In this document: positions 53,230 through 61,457 of the stretch, in pieces
Position numbering within the stretch: the stretch's first letter is position 1
Layout: the number at the start of each line of letters is the position of its first letter
Source of the DNA: Pigmentiphaga litoralis
GTDB taxonomy: Bacteria; Pseudomonadota; Gammaproteobacteria; Burkholderiales; Burkholderiaceae_B
Reading direction: 5' to 3'
Assembly: GCF_013408655.1 (NCBI RefSeq)
Contig: NZ_JACCBP010000001.1
Span: 868,001 to 932,000, forward strand
DNA: 64,000 nucleotides
Program-made: the position numbers and the translations under genes
The notes under the pieces: generated by a model
Databases searched by the model: none
What the model saw: the letters and a program-made list of their open reading frames with translations, nothing else
What the model was told of the DNA's origin: nothing

Positions 53230-53411
53230 TCACCTTCCTTTTGGATATGGCGGCGATACAGCAGCCAGGTGATGAACGCGGTGATGGGCACCCACGCCAA
53301 TTGATACCAGTAGAAGAAAGGGAAGCCGAACAGGGATGGCAGCTCGTGGTTATAGAAGGGCACCCACAGCAGCCCGATGAAGGGAAGGAAAAGCAGTATC
53401 CACATGACCAT
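53226..53411 (-). CDS. DUF3311 small membrane protein
   Basis: 61 aa with two membrane helices (MWILLFLPFIGLLWVPFYNH and FFYWYQLAWVPITAFITWLLYRRH), matching DUF3311. These small proteins are encoded directly before MctP-type symporters, as here, and probably act as accessory subunits. The overlap with the symporter ATG is 4 nt. An alternative start is two codons in (MWIL). Confidence 0.85.
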   Translation of the reverse strand: MVMWILLFLPFIGLLWVPFYNHELPSLFGFPFFYWYQLAWVPITAFITWLLYRRHIQKEGE

Positions 53412-53493
53412 GACCTTGTAAAGGGAATAGGGAAGGCAGACTGACTACGAAATCCTGCACCTAAATCGCGTGCAACTCAAAAGGTTTATTTTG

Positions 53494-54468
53494 TTAACCG
53501 CAGTCGCGGCCGGAACGCCGCCGGACTGGAGCGGACGTCTGGTCAGAGGCTGCGGCGGACGTCACGCCCTGCGGCTCGGCCTTGATGAAGTCAATGAAGG
53601 CGCGCAGTGGTGCAGGCACCAGTCGCCGACCGGGGTAGTACAGGAAGGGTCCGGAGAACGGCTGCCACCAGGGTTCCAGCACCGGTTCCAGCGCGCCGCT
53701 GGCGAAGTGCGGCCGCAGCCAGTCTTCAAACAGATAGACGATGCCGACGCCGCCAATCGCGGCATCGACGGCAAGGTCCACCGCGGCGCCGATGCGCACG
53801 GTCAGGGGGCCGCTCGGTTCGACGCGCACGACCTTGCCGTCCTTTTCGAATTGCCAGGCAGGCATCGAACCGCTGGGAAACCGCCCAAGCAGGCAATCGT
53901 GCTGCATCAGATCATGGGGATGGACAGGCCGGCCGCGACGGTTCAGGTAAGCCGGCGACGCGGCCGTGGCCAGTTTCTGCACGCGCGGTCCGATGGGTAC
54001 GGCAATCATGTCTTGCGCCAGGCTTTCGTCGTAACGGATGCCGGCGTCGCAGCCTTCCTGCAGCAGATCGACAAAGCTGTCATCGACCACCACATCCAGT
54101 TTGACGGCGGGGTACGCGGCCAGAAAATGCGGCACGATCGCGGGCAACACGAGCCGTGCGGCGCTGATCGGTACGTTAAGCCGCAGGGTGCCGGCAGGGC
54201 GGCCTTCCAATTCCTTGACGGCATCGACCGCGGCTTCCAGTTCCGACAACGCGGGCCCAAGCCGCACGATCAGGGCGGCGCCGCTTTCGGTCGGGGCCAC
54301 GCTGCGGGTGGTGCGATTCAGCAGCCGCACCCCCAGGCGTTCTTCCAGCCGGCGCACGGCATCGCTCAATGCGGACGGGCTGGTGTTCAACGTGCGGGCG
54401 GCTTCACGAAAGCCGCCAGCGCGCGCCACGGCAGCCAGCGCCGCCAAGTCATTCAGGTCGATTTTCAT
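53494..54468 (-). CDS. LysR family transcriptional regulator
   Basis: 324 aa. The HTH domain is DLAALAAVARAGGFREAARTLNTSPSALSDAVRRLEERLGVRLLNRTTRSVAPTESG, followed by the effector-binding domain (TLRLNVPISAARLVLPAIVPHFLAAYP, YDESLAQDMIAVPIG). It is divergent from the YdbC-like reductase gene and likely controls it. The C-terminus has an additional basic Ala/Ser tail. The gene is separated by 82 bp from DUF3311. Confidence 0.88.
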   Translation of the reverse strand: MKIDLNDLAALAAVARAGGFREAARTLNTSPSALSDAVRRLEERLGVRLLNRTTRSVAPTESGAALIVRLGPALSELEAAVDAVKELEGRPAGTLRLNVPISAARLVLPAIVPHFLAAYPAVKLDVVVDDSFVDLLQEGCDAGIRYDESLAQDMIAVPIGPRVQKLATAASPAYLNRRGRPVHPHDLMQHDCLLGRFPSGSMPAWQFEKDGKVVRVEPSGPLTVRIGAAVDLAVDAAIGGVGIVYLFEDWLRPHFASGALEPVLEPWWQPFSGPFLYYPGRRLVPAPLRAFIDFIKAEPQGVTSAAASDQTSAPVRRRSGRDCG

Positions 54469-54488
54469 TGTCCGGAATATCGCACAGC

Positions 54489-54523
54489 CCGTGCGGATTG
54501 TGTTGGATTATCAAACGGCACGG
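54489..54523. promoter_or_regulatory. Inverted repeat in the LysR/YdbC divergent region
   Basis: CCGTGC (54489-54494) is matched by GCACGG (54518-54523) with 23 bp between, over the AT-richer part of the divergent promoter. The arms are short, so it is only a candidate operator. Confidence 0.3.
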
Positions 54524-54613
54524 ACACCGCTATCGTGAGGTCCTGCTCGGGTTCTGACCCACCTGTCTACCGACTTCCTGCCGATCCGGCTTCTGCATAT
54601 CTGGAGTGTGTTC

Positions 54614-55522
54614 ATGTCTTCGTCGTCGCTGTCTTCGTCGTCACTGTCTTCCTCGTCCCCATCCTCTGTTTCGAACGCGTCGCACTATTCCCTGGGTGGC
54701 CGACAGGTCGGCCGTCTGGGGTACGGCGCCATGCAACTGGCCGGCCCCGGCGTGTTCGGCCCACCGCGTGATCGCGACGCGGCGTTGGCCGTACTGCGCG
54801 AAGTCATCGCCAAGGGCGTCAACCACATCGACACCAGCGATTTCTACGGCCCGCACATCACCAATCAGCTGATCCGCGACGCCATTCACCCGTACCCCGA
54901 TGATCTGGTCATCGTCACCAAGATCGGCGCACGCCGGGATGACAAAGGCGCCTGGCTGCCCGCGTATTCGCCCGAAGCGCTGACCGCCGCCGTGCATGAC
55001 AACCTGCGCAATTTGGGTCTGGACACGATGGAAGTGGTGAACCTGCGCATCATGTTCGACACGCACGGCCCGGCCGAAGGATCGATCGAAGCGCCGCTGA
55101 CCGCGTTGGCGGAGTTGCAGCGGCAGGGCTTGGTCAAACATATCGGCCTGAGCAACATCACGCCAACGCAGCTAACGGAAGGCCGGGGCATTTGCGACAT
55201 CGTCTGCGTGCAGAACCACTACAACCTGGCGCATCGGAATGACGATGCCATGATCGACGCGCTGGCCGCCGATGGCATTGCCTACGTGCCGTTCTTTCCG
55301 CTGGGGGGCTTTTCGCCGCTGCAGTCCGACACCCTGAGCACGGTGGCGCAGCGCTTGGGCGCGTCGCCGTTGCAGGTGGCGCTGGCGTGGCTGCTGCAAC
55401 GCTCGCCCAACATCCTGCTGATTCCGGGCACGTCGTCGGTCGCGCATCTGCACGAGAACCTGGCGGTCGCAAGCCTGGTGTTGCCAGCCGATGCTGTCAA
55501 CGAGCTGAATGGCATTGCGTAG
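54614..55522 (+). CDS. pdxI: Aldo/keto reductase, YdbC (PdxI pyridoxal reductase) type
   Basis: 302 aa. After a Ser-rich leader of about 20 residues, the sequence follows E. coli YdbC very closely: RLGYGAMQLAGPGVFGPPRD, NHIDTSDFYGPHITNQLIRDA, VTKIGARRD, EVVNLRIMFDTHGPAEGSIEA and LLQRSPNILLIPGTSSVAHL. YdbC/PdxI reduces pyridoxal to pyridoxine with NADPH; this is the most likely activity. The usual AKR catalytic His of LxxLH is replaced in VVNLRIM, as in YdbC. ATG 54614 has CTGGAG at 54601-54606; GTG 54608 is an alternative. Confidence 0.85.
   Translation: MSSSSLSSSSLSSSSPSSVSNASHYSLGGRQVGRLGYGAMQLAGPGVFGPPRDRDAALAVLREVIAKGVNHIDTSDFYGPHITNQLIRDAIHPYPDDLVIVTKIGARRDDKGAWLPAYSPEALTAAVHDNLRNLGLDTMEVVNLRIMFDTHGPAEGSIEAPLTALAELQRQGLVKHIGLSNITPTQLTEGRGICDIVCVQNHYNLAHRNDDAMIDALAADGIAYVPFFPLGGFSPLQSDTLSTVAQRLGASPLQVALAWLLQRSPNILLIPGTSSVAHLHENLAVASLVLPADAVNELNGIA
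54617..54661 (+). repeat. Tandem 15-bp repeats coding for a Ser-rich N-terminus
   Basis: Three 15-bp units code for SSSSL, SSSSL and SSSSP directly after the YdbC-like start codon. E. coli YdbC begins with a short Ser-containing stretch, so the tract is a local expansion before the conserved domain. Confidence 0.65.
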
Positions 55523-55630
55523 ACGCCTGGCGGGTCAGGTGTAAGCACGCATGGCCGCTCTTCCCAACACGCGGGGCGCTGAATTAACGTACGAGGCTTG
55601 TCCTCTTATGCCACTCGGAGCGCTCCAACC

Positions 55631-56623
55631 ATGCAAACCACCCGACTCGGCGCGACCGGTCTGACCGTCTCGCGCCTGTGCCTGGGCACCATGACCTTCG
55701 GCCTGCAGACCGAAGCCGCCGTTGCCCACTCGATTCTCGACAAGGCCGCCGGGGCGGGGGTCAACTTCATCGATACCGCCGACGTGTATCCCCTGGGCGG
55801 CGGTCTGCGCACCGTCGGCCAGACCGAAGAGATCGTGGGCCAGTGGCTGGAAGGGCGCCGCGACCAGTTCATCGTGGCGACCAAGGCGGTGGGCAAGATG
55901 GGCAGCGCGCCTTGGCAACAAGGTGCGTCCCGCAAGCATCTGCTTGACGCCATCAACGATTCGCTGCGCCGCCTGAATACCGATTACGTCGATCTCTACC
56001 AACTGCATTCGGACGATGTCGATACGCCGCTGGACGAGACGCTGGAAGCGCTCGACATCATCGTCAAGCATGGCAAGGCCCGCTACATTGGCGTGTCGAA
56101 TTTCCTGGCCTACCGCCTGGCGCGCGCGCTGGGCCGCGCCGACGTGAAGTGGCTGACGCGCTTCGTGTCGGTGCAGCCGCGCTACAGCCTGCTGTTCCGC
56201 GAAATCGAACGTGAATTGCTGCCGCTGTGCGCCGAAGAAAAGCTGGGCGTGCTGTCGTACAACCCGCTGGCCGGCGGCCTGCTGACGGGCAAGCACCGCT
56301 TCGATACGGGCCCGACCGAAGGCAGCCGCTTTACCTTGGGGACGGCCGCCGAGCGCTATCAGGAACGGTATTGGCACGAAAAGCAGTTCGAGACCGTGGG
56401 CAAGCTGAGCGAGGCCGTGGCCGATGCCGGCGTGTCGTTGACGACGGCGTCGGTGGCCTGGGTGCTGGCCAATCCCACCATCACGTCGGCAATCCTGGGC
56501 GCAAGCCGGCCCGAGCAATTGGACGCGACACTGGCCGCTGCCGACATGACGCTGGATCCGGCGCTGAAGGCGCGGCTTGACGACATCACCCATGAATACC
56601 GGTACGGCGACGCCGCGCGGTAA
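55631..56623 (+). CDS. Aldo/keto reductase
   Basis: 330 aa NADPH-dependent reductase with the complete AKR tetrad: Asp and Tyr in NFIDTADVYPLGGG, Lys in FIVATKAVGKMG and His in DLYQLHSDD. The phosphate-binding part near the end is AILGASRPEQLDATLAAADM. It resembles the YajO/PA1127-type group acting on aldehydes; substrate unknown. ATG 55631 begins the conserved MQTTRLGATGLTVSRLCLGTM. The next gene starts inside its 3' end. Confidence 0.88.
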   Translation: MQTTRLGATGLTVSRLCLGTMTFGLQTEAAVAHSILDKAAGAGVNFIDTADVYPLGGGLRTVGQTEEIVGQWLEGRRDQFIVATKAVGKMGSAPWQQGASRKHLLDAINDSLRRLNTDYVDLYQLHSDDVDTPLDETLEALDIIVKHGKARYIGVSNFLAYRLARALGRADVKWLTRFVSVQPRYSLLFREIERELLPLCAEEKLGVLSYNPLAGGLLTGKHRFDTGPTEGSRFTLGTAAERYQERYWHEKQFETVGKLSEAVADAGVSLTTASVAWVLANPTITSAILGASRPEQLDATLAAADMTLDPALKARLDDITHEYRYGDAAR

Positions 56624-57158
56624 AGGGACGGCCGCAGGGACGGCCGCCGGGCAGGGGGCTGCGCCTCGGCATGACGACGCCCGTTCCGGTGAACGGCGCG
56701 CGCGCCGAGCCATTGCGCTGTTCGAAGCCGCAAAAGGCGCCGCGGCGTTCGCGGGCGCGCTCGGCCTGCTCAGCCTGGTCCACTACGACGTTCGCCATCT
56801 GGCCAATGAACTGGTGGGCCATTTCGGCTGGAACCCCACGGCGCGTTACCCGGCAATCTTTCTGCACTATGCCGATGTGCTGGAAGACGCCAACCTGCGC
56901 ACCATCATGGCCATCGTTGCCGCGTACATTCTGATCCGCTTTGTTGAAGCCTTCGGACTGTGGCGCGATCGGGCGTGGGCCGAATGGCTGGGCGCGGTGT
57001 CGGGCGGCATCTATGTGCCGTTCGAACTCAAGCACTTCATCGCGCATCCGTCGGTCATCAATTTTGTGGTGCTGGCGTTCAACGTGGTGGTGGTCGTGTT
57101 TCTGGCGTGGCAGTTGTGGCGGCGGCGGGGGCGGCAGGCCGCGCCTGCGGTTGCCTAG
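56592..57158 (+). CDS. DUF2127 membrane protein
   Basis: 188 aa, four membrane helices. The conserved part begins IALFEAAKGAAAFAGALGLLSLVHYDVRHLANELVGHFGW, followed by DANLRTIMAIVAAYILIRFVEAFGLWRDRAWAEWLGAVSGGIYVPFELKHF, which is the DUF2127 signature. Function unknown. The first 45 residues are Gly/Ala/Arg-rich and unlike the family, and ATG 56592 overlaps the reductase gene by 32 nt, so the true start may be later at a non-ATG codon. Confidence 0.75.
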   Translation: MNTGTATPRGKGTAAGTAAGQGAAPRHDDARSGERRARRAIALFEAAKGAAAFAGALGLLSLVHYDVRHLANELVGHFGWNPTARYPAIFLHYADVLEDANLRTIMAIVAAYILIRFVEAFGLWRDRAWAEWLGAVSGGIYVPFELKHFIAHPSVINFVVLAFNVVVVVFLAWQLWRRRGRQAAPAVA

Positions 57159-57202
57159 CGGCAGCGGTGTCACCTTTCCTCAGTTTTCCAGGGAGCAGGG
57201 CA

Positions 57203-57385
57203 ATGCGTATCGTGATGGTGGTGGCTGGTGTCGTGTTGATGGCATTGGGCTTGATCTGGGTCCTGCAAGGCATCAACGTGCTGCCCGGCAGTTTCATGAC
57301 CGGGCAGATGCAGTGGGCGGTGTATGGCGCGATCGCCTTCGTGGTCGGACTGCTGCTGTTTGTGCGAGGCCGTCGGCGGATCTAG
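57203..57385 (+). CDS. Small two-helix membrane protein
   Basis: 60 aa: MRIVMVVAGVVLMALGLIWV, a short loop with a GINVLPGSFMTGQMQW segment, and a second helix AVYGAIAFVVGLLLFVRGRR. The pattern of two helices and the GxGSFMxG loop is common in short uncharacterised proteobacterial membrane proteins. A good ribosome site (GGGAGCAGGG) precedes ATG 57203. It follows the DUF2127 gene by 44 bp and may be co-transcribed. The next 174 bp hold nothing I recognise. Confidence 0.7.
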   Translation: MRIVMVVAGVVLMALGLIWVLQGINVLPGSFMTGQMQWAVYGAIAFVVGLLLFVRGRRRI

Positions 57386-57559
57386 CGGGACGGCGTAAGC
57401 GAGCGCATGGAAGAGTGCGGCGTGGCCATCGATGAGCCGGAAACACCTGCAAGGCAGCGCTGGCAGAGCCGGCCGTATGGCGTCATGGCGTGCCACATTG
57501 CAGGCACACCGCATGCGTGGACGGCACGGTGATGGTTGTCAGTGTGTTGCCGCGTTGCC

Positions 57560-58252
57560 ATGCCCGAGTTCCAGCTTACCGACATACACCGAATCCTGTT
57601 CGGTAATGCGCCCCCGACGTTTCTTATTGAAGTGGCGATCCGCACGGCACTGACCTACGTGCTGCTGGTGGTCGTCATGCGGCTGCTGGGACGCCGCGTC
57701 GCCGCGCAATTCACGCTGTTCGAAATTTCGCTGGTGATCACCCTGGCCGCCGCGATCGGGGTGCCGCTGCAGTCAGGCGACCGGGGGCTGCTCCCGCCGC
57801 TGATCATTGCCGCGGTGGTCATCGTCCTGCAGCGCCTGGTCATGCGGATCGGGCTGCGGCATCGGCGTATCGAAATGGCCATTTCGACCGACGTGGCCCC
57901 GCTGGTCCGTGAAGGCGAACTGCTGATCGACGGCATGGCCAAGACCGTGGTCGGCCGCAACAAACTGTTCGAGCTGCTGCGTTTGCAGGGCTTCCAGCAC
58001 CTGGGGCAGATCAGCCGGGCGTTCCTTGAACCGTCGGGCAGCTTGTCGGTGGTGCCGGCCGAGGCCTGCCGCCCCGGACTGTCGGTCTTGCCCGAATTCG
58101 ACACACCATTGCTGCATGAGGCCCGCGTTGACGGGCAGTGGGCGTGCGGCTGCTGCGGCCGGCTGATCGCATCCGACCCCGCGCCGGTGTCCGACTGCCC
58201 CAGCTGCCATCAGCACACGTGGACGCCCGCCGTCCTCGAATTGAAGGCGTAG
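57560..58252 (+). CDS. DUF421 membrane protein with C-terminal zinc ribbon (1)
   Basis: 230 aa of the YetF/YcaP-type DUF421 family. Three N-terminal helices (FLIEVAIRTALTYVLLVVVMRLLGRR, FEISLVITLAAAIGVPLQ, LLPPLIIAAVVIVLQRLVM) precede the cytoplasmic domain with PLVREGELLIDGMAKTVVGRNKLFELLRLQG. The C-terminus adds WACGCCGR and CPSCHQHTW, two CxxC pairs forming a zinc ribbon not found in basic DUF421 proteins. Function of the family is unknown. ATG 57560 is used; a TTG eight codons earlier is possible. It precedes a paralogue by 8 bp. Confidence 0.82.
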   Translation: MPEFQLTDIHRILFGNAPPTFLIEVAIRTALTYVLLVVVMRLLGRRVAAQFTLFEISLVITLAAAIGVPLQSGDRGLLPPLIIAAVVIVLQRLVMRIGLRHRRIEMAISTDVAPLVREGELLIDGMAKTVVGRNKLFELLRLQGFQHLGQISRAFLEPSGSLSVVPAEACRPGLSVLPEFDTPLLHEARVDGQWACGCCGRLIASDPAPVSDCPSCHQHTWTPAVLELKA

Positions 58253-58260
58253 GGGGCGCG

Positions 58261-59019
58261 ATGCCGGATTGGCAGAAGATGTTGATCGGGGATGCGCCGT
58301 GGCCTTTCCTGATCGAGGTGCTGTGGCGTGCAGGCGTGATGTACGTGCTGCTGCTGGTATTCATGCGGCTGATGGGCAAACGGTTCGCGGCGCAGCTTAC
58401 GACCAACGAACTGGCCGTGGTGCTGATGTTGGGCGCCGCGATCGGCGTGCCGATCCAGGTGGTGACGCAGGGCATTTTGCCCGCCCTGATCGTGCTGGCC
58501 ATCACCATGGGACTGCAGCGCGGCCTGGCGTGGCTGTCATTCCGCAGCCGCAAGCTGGAAACGCTGGCGCAAGGCGATGTATCGGTGCTGGTGCAGGACG
58601 GCCGATATCTGCTCGACCAGTTGAATGGCCTGCGCCTGTCGCGCGAGATGCTGGCGTCCGAATTGCGGGCGCTGAACGTGCAGCACCTGGGCGAACTGCG
58701 GCGTGTGTATGTCGAGGCGTCGGGGGGACTGTCCCTGATCCGCTTTCGGGACCCGCGCCCTGGTTTGTCCTTGTCGCCCGATGCCGGCGGGGCCAATGAT
58801 GACCATTTGACCTTGCCCGACTTGCGCGCCTGTTGGCGCTGCGGGCATGTCGAGGCGCCAACCGAAAAAGGACTGGGCGCATGTGTGTTCTGCGGCTGTG
58901 ACCAATGGCGGGCGGCGGTGCGAAAAGCCGTTGCGCCCGCGCGGCAAACGCCGGACGACACGGACGGCTCCGACAAGGATCCTACAGACAGCAAAGCCGC
59001 CACCCGCAAGCTGGGCTGA
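58261..59019 (+). CDS. DUF421 membrane protein with C-terminal zinc ribbon (2)
   Basis: 252 aa paralogue of the preceding gene with the same plan: FLIEVLWRAGVMYVLLLVFMRLMGKRFAAQLTTNELAVVLMLGAAIGVPIQ, then VLVQDGRYLLDQLNGLRLSREMLASELRALNVQ, and a zinc ribbon CWRCGH with CVFCGC. The pair is translated from one transcript (8 bp gap). The shared architecture suggests a heteromeric complex. The last 30 residues are Asp/Lys/Ala-rich. Confidence 0.82.
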   Translation: MPDWQKMLIGDAPWPFLIEVLWRAGVMYVLLLVFMRLMGKRFAAQLTTNELAVVLMLGAAIGVPIQVVTQGILPALIVLAITMGLQRGLAWLSFRSRKLETLAQGDVSVLVQDGRYLLDQLNGLRLSREMLASELRALNVQHLGELRRVYVEASGGLSLIRFRDPRPGLSLSPDAGGANDDHLTLPDLRACWRCGHVEAPTEKGLGACVFCGCDQWRAAVRKAVAPARQTPDDTDGSDKDPTDSKAATRKLG

Positions 59020-59033
59020 CCCGCAATAAACCG

Positions 59034-59062
59034 TTGTGCAAACGGACGGTGCTTCCTATAGA
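59034..59062 (+). promoter_or_regulatory. Sigma-70-like promoter of the ATCase gene
   Basis: TTGTGC (59034-59039), 17 bp, TATAGA (59057-59062). It lies 34 bp before the start codon at 59097 and 15 bp after the DUF421 stop. No pyrimidine attenuator is visible. Confidence 0.4.
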
Positions 59063-59096
59063 ATCTGCGCACTGCGTATATTCTTCCGGGTGCCCC

Positions 59097-60389
59097 ATGG
59101 ATCTCCAACAGCAGACTTTCCTGCGTGACGCGATGCGTCGCCTCAATATGACGCGCGATGCGTTTGCAACCCGCATCGGCGTCAGCCGCCGGGCACTCGA
59201 CACCTGGCTGCTGCCCGAAGACTCGCAGGAAAGCCGGCAGATGCCGGAGATCGTGCAACGCTTCACGGCCGAGATCCTGAGCAGTGCCGAGCTGTCGGCC
59301 GACTCTACGCCTAGCGTACATACTGGCGCACTGCGCGACCGAATGCTGTTCGAAGGCCGGCCCCAGCTGCTGTCGGTCGATCAGTTCACGCGGGAATCGG
59401 TGGAAGGGCTGTTCCGGGTGGCCGATGTCGTCCAGCCCATCGCGCGCCGCCAGAAGGTGTCGCGGGTGCTGGAAGGCGCGGTGCTGGGCAACCTGTTTTT
59501 CGAAGCCAGCACGCGGACCCGGGTCAGCTTTGGCGCCGCATTCTGCCGGCTCGGCGGGTCGGTGTGCGACACCACGGGCTTTACCTTTTCGTCCATGGCC
59601 AAGGGCGAATCGATCTATGACACCAGCCGCGTCATGGCAGGGTATGTCGACGCCATGGTCGTGCGGCATCCCGAGCAGGGATCGGTGGCCGAATTTGCGC
59701 GTGCCACGAACATTCCGGTGATCAACGGTGGCGACGGCCCGGGCGAACATCCCAGCCAGGCGCTGCTGGACCTGTACACCATCCAGAAAGAATTCGCGCG
59801 GCTTGGCAAGATTGTTGACGGTGCGCACATCGCGCTGGTCGGCGACCTGAAATATGGCCGTACCGTGCATTCGCTGGTCAAGCTGCTGGCCCTGTATCGC
59901 GGCCTGAAGCTGACGCTGATCGCCCCCACCGCACTTGAAATGCCGAGCTACATCATCGAGCAGATTTCGCGCAACGGCCACGTGATCGAGCAGACCGAGT
60001 CCCTGACGGAAGGCTTGAAGGGCGCCGACGTGGTCTACGCCACACGCATCCAGAAAGAACGGTTCGTGAACGAATCGTTCGAAGGCTACAAGCCCGATTT
60101 CCAGATCAACCAGGCCCTGGTCGAAACCGTGTGCGGACCCGACACCCTGGTCATGCACCCCTTGCCCCGCGACAGCCGCGAAGGCGCCAACGACCTGAGC
60201 ACCGACCTGAACCAGGACTCGCGGCTGGCCATTTTCCGCCAGACCGACAATGGCATCCCGGTTCGCATGGCCATCTTTGCGGTGCTGCTGGGCGTCGAAA
60301 ACCAGTTGCAGCATTCGATGCGCGACGCCAGCTGGCGTCCGCCGGCGTACGTGGGCGTCGACGACGCGCCGTTCCACGGCATCGACTGA
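59097..60389 (+). CDS. pyrB: Aspartate carbamoyltransferase with N-terminal helix-turn-helix
   Basis: 430 aa, against about 311 for E. coli PyrB. The catalytic core begins near residue 85. The carbamoyl-phosphate loop is FFEASTRTRVSFG (STRTR at 138-142), the middle has GDGPGEHPSQALLDLYTI, and HPLPRD at about residue 354. Residues 1-60 form an extra domain in which MTRDAFATRIGVSRRALDTWLLP (about 18-40) reads as an XRE-type HTH. It catalyses the first committed pyrimidine step; no pyrI is present. A second, standard pyrB may exist elsewhere. ATG 59097 is close behind a promoter and is the first in-frame start that includes the HTH. Confidence 0.85.
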   Translation: MDLQQQTFLRDAMRRLNMTRDAFATRIGVSRRALDTWLLPEDSQESRQMPEIVQRFTAEILSSAELSADSTPSVHTGALRDRMLFEGRPQLLSVDQFTRESVEGLFRVADVVQPIARRQKVSRVLEGAVLGNLFFEASTRTRVSFGAAFCRLGGSVCDTTGFTFSSMAKGESIYDTSRVMAGYVDAMVVRHPEQGSVAEFARATNIPVINGGDGPGEHPSQALLDLYTIQKEFARLGKIVDGAHIALVGDLKYGRTVHSLVKLLALYRGLKLTLIAPTALEMPSYIIEQISRNGHVIEQTESLTEGLKGADVVYATRIQKERFVNESFEGYKPDFQINQALVETVCGPDTLVMHPLPRDSREGANDLSTDLNQDSRLAIFRQTDNGIPVRMAIFAVLLGVENQLQHSMRDASWRPPAYVGVDDAPFHGID

Positions 60390-60407
60390 CGACGGCAGGG
60401 CGGCGCC

Positions 60408-61313
60408 ATGGTGGCCGCGGCCGTCCCGGACCTGCCGACCTTCGACAGGTCGGCGTTCGGGGGCGACGACGCCTCGTTCTACTTCGACATGGTCCGCCTG
60501 CAGGACCGTGCCGACATCCCGCGCGCGTTCGCCCATCGGCACAACTACTATCACCTGTTGTGGATGACGCAGGCGCAGGGCGTGCATCTGCTCGACTTCG
60601 TGCCGCATCCGGTGCAGCCCTGCACGGTGTTTTTCGTCAGCCCGGCGCAGATCCATTCGTGGACATCGTCCGTGCCGCCGCGCGGCTTCGTGATGAACAT
60701 CAGCGCCGATCTGTTCCTGCAGATGTTCCCGCGCGCCGACCTGGCCGCGCAGTTTCCTTTCTTTGACGTGGCCAGCGGCCAGCCCGCGCTTTACCTGACC
60801 GCCGACCAGCACAACGACCTGCTGCCCCTGGTGGAAGCCATCGAGGCGGAATACCTGGGGGAGGGCGACGGCCGGCTGGATATTGTTCGATCCTATCTGC
60901 TGATTCTGTTGACCCGGCTGCGCCGGCTGGCGCCACCGCCTGCAAGCCAGGAGGGCGTGTCGGCGCAAGGAGTCCACCTGGCGCGGCGCTTCCAGCAGCG
61001 GGTCGACCAGCACTTTCTGGAATGCCTGCCCGTGCCGGCCTACGCCAGCCAACTGCATGTGACCGAGCGGCAATTGAACGACGCCGTCAAACGCGCCACG
61101 GGCCGGACTGCCGGGCAGGTGATCCAGCAGCGGGTGCTGCTGGAAGCCAAGCGATTGCTGTCACTGACCGACATGGGCATTGCCGAAGTGGCGTATCAGC
61201 TGGGGTATGACGACCTGGCGTATTTCTGCCGCTTCTTCAAGCGGCATACGCAGACGACGCCGGGCGACTTCCGAAAGCGCCATGCCCGGCCAGCTGAGGC
61301 GGGGGCGGCGTAG
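60408..61313 (+). CDS. AraC family transcriptional regulator
   Basis: 301 aa. The N-terminal part is a cupin-like sensor (HRHNYYHLLWMTQAQGVHLLDFVPHPVQPCTVFFVSPAQIHSW). The C-terminal DNA-binding domain has two HTH motifs: AYASQLHVTERQLNDAVKRATGRTAGQVIQQRVLLEAKRLLSLTDMGIAEVAYQLGYDDLAYFCRFFKRHTQTTPGDFR. It starts 18 bp after the ATCase gene. The target is not evident; the Bug receptor 144 bp downstream is a candidate. Confidence 0.88.
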   Translation: MVAAAVPDLPTFDRSAFGGDDASFYFDMVRLQDRADIPRAFAHRHNYYHLLWMTQAQGVHLLDFVPHPVQPCTVFFVSPAQIHSWTSSVPPRGFVMNISADLFLQMFPRADLAAQFPFFDVASGQPALYLTADQHNDLLPLVEAIEAEYLGEGDGRLDIVRSYLLILLTRLRRLAPPPASQEGVSAQGVHLARRFQQRVDQHFLECLPVPAYASQLHVTERQLNDAVKRATGRTAGQVIQQRVLLEAKRLLSLTDMGIAEVAYQLGYDDLAYFCRFFKRHTQTTPGDFRKRHARPAEAGAA

Positions 61314-61457
61314 CGCGTTCCGGCCTCCCGTCCGTGGAAAAGTACCGATCATTCTCGTTTTCGTCCTAACGCGCAGGCGCCGGGATTCCGTACAGTCTGG
61401 ACACACACCGACGCGCGGCCCGCCGCAGCGCCGGACTTCCAAGACCGGAGACGAGAC

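Noticed and set aside
57432..57653. Possible 73-codon ORF before the first DUF421 gene
   Set aside because: It overlaps the conserved DUF421 N-terminus in another frame and has no recognisable feature.
58011..61073. 1020-codon antisense frame opposite the DUF421, ATCase and AraC genes
   Set aside because: Shadow frame; it crosses several genes with clear domains on the plus strand.
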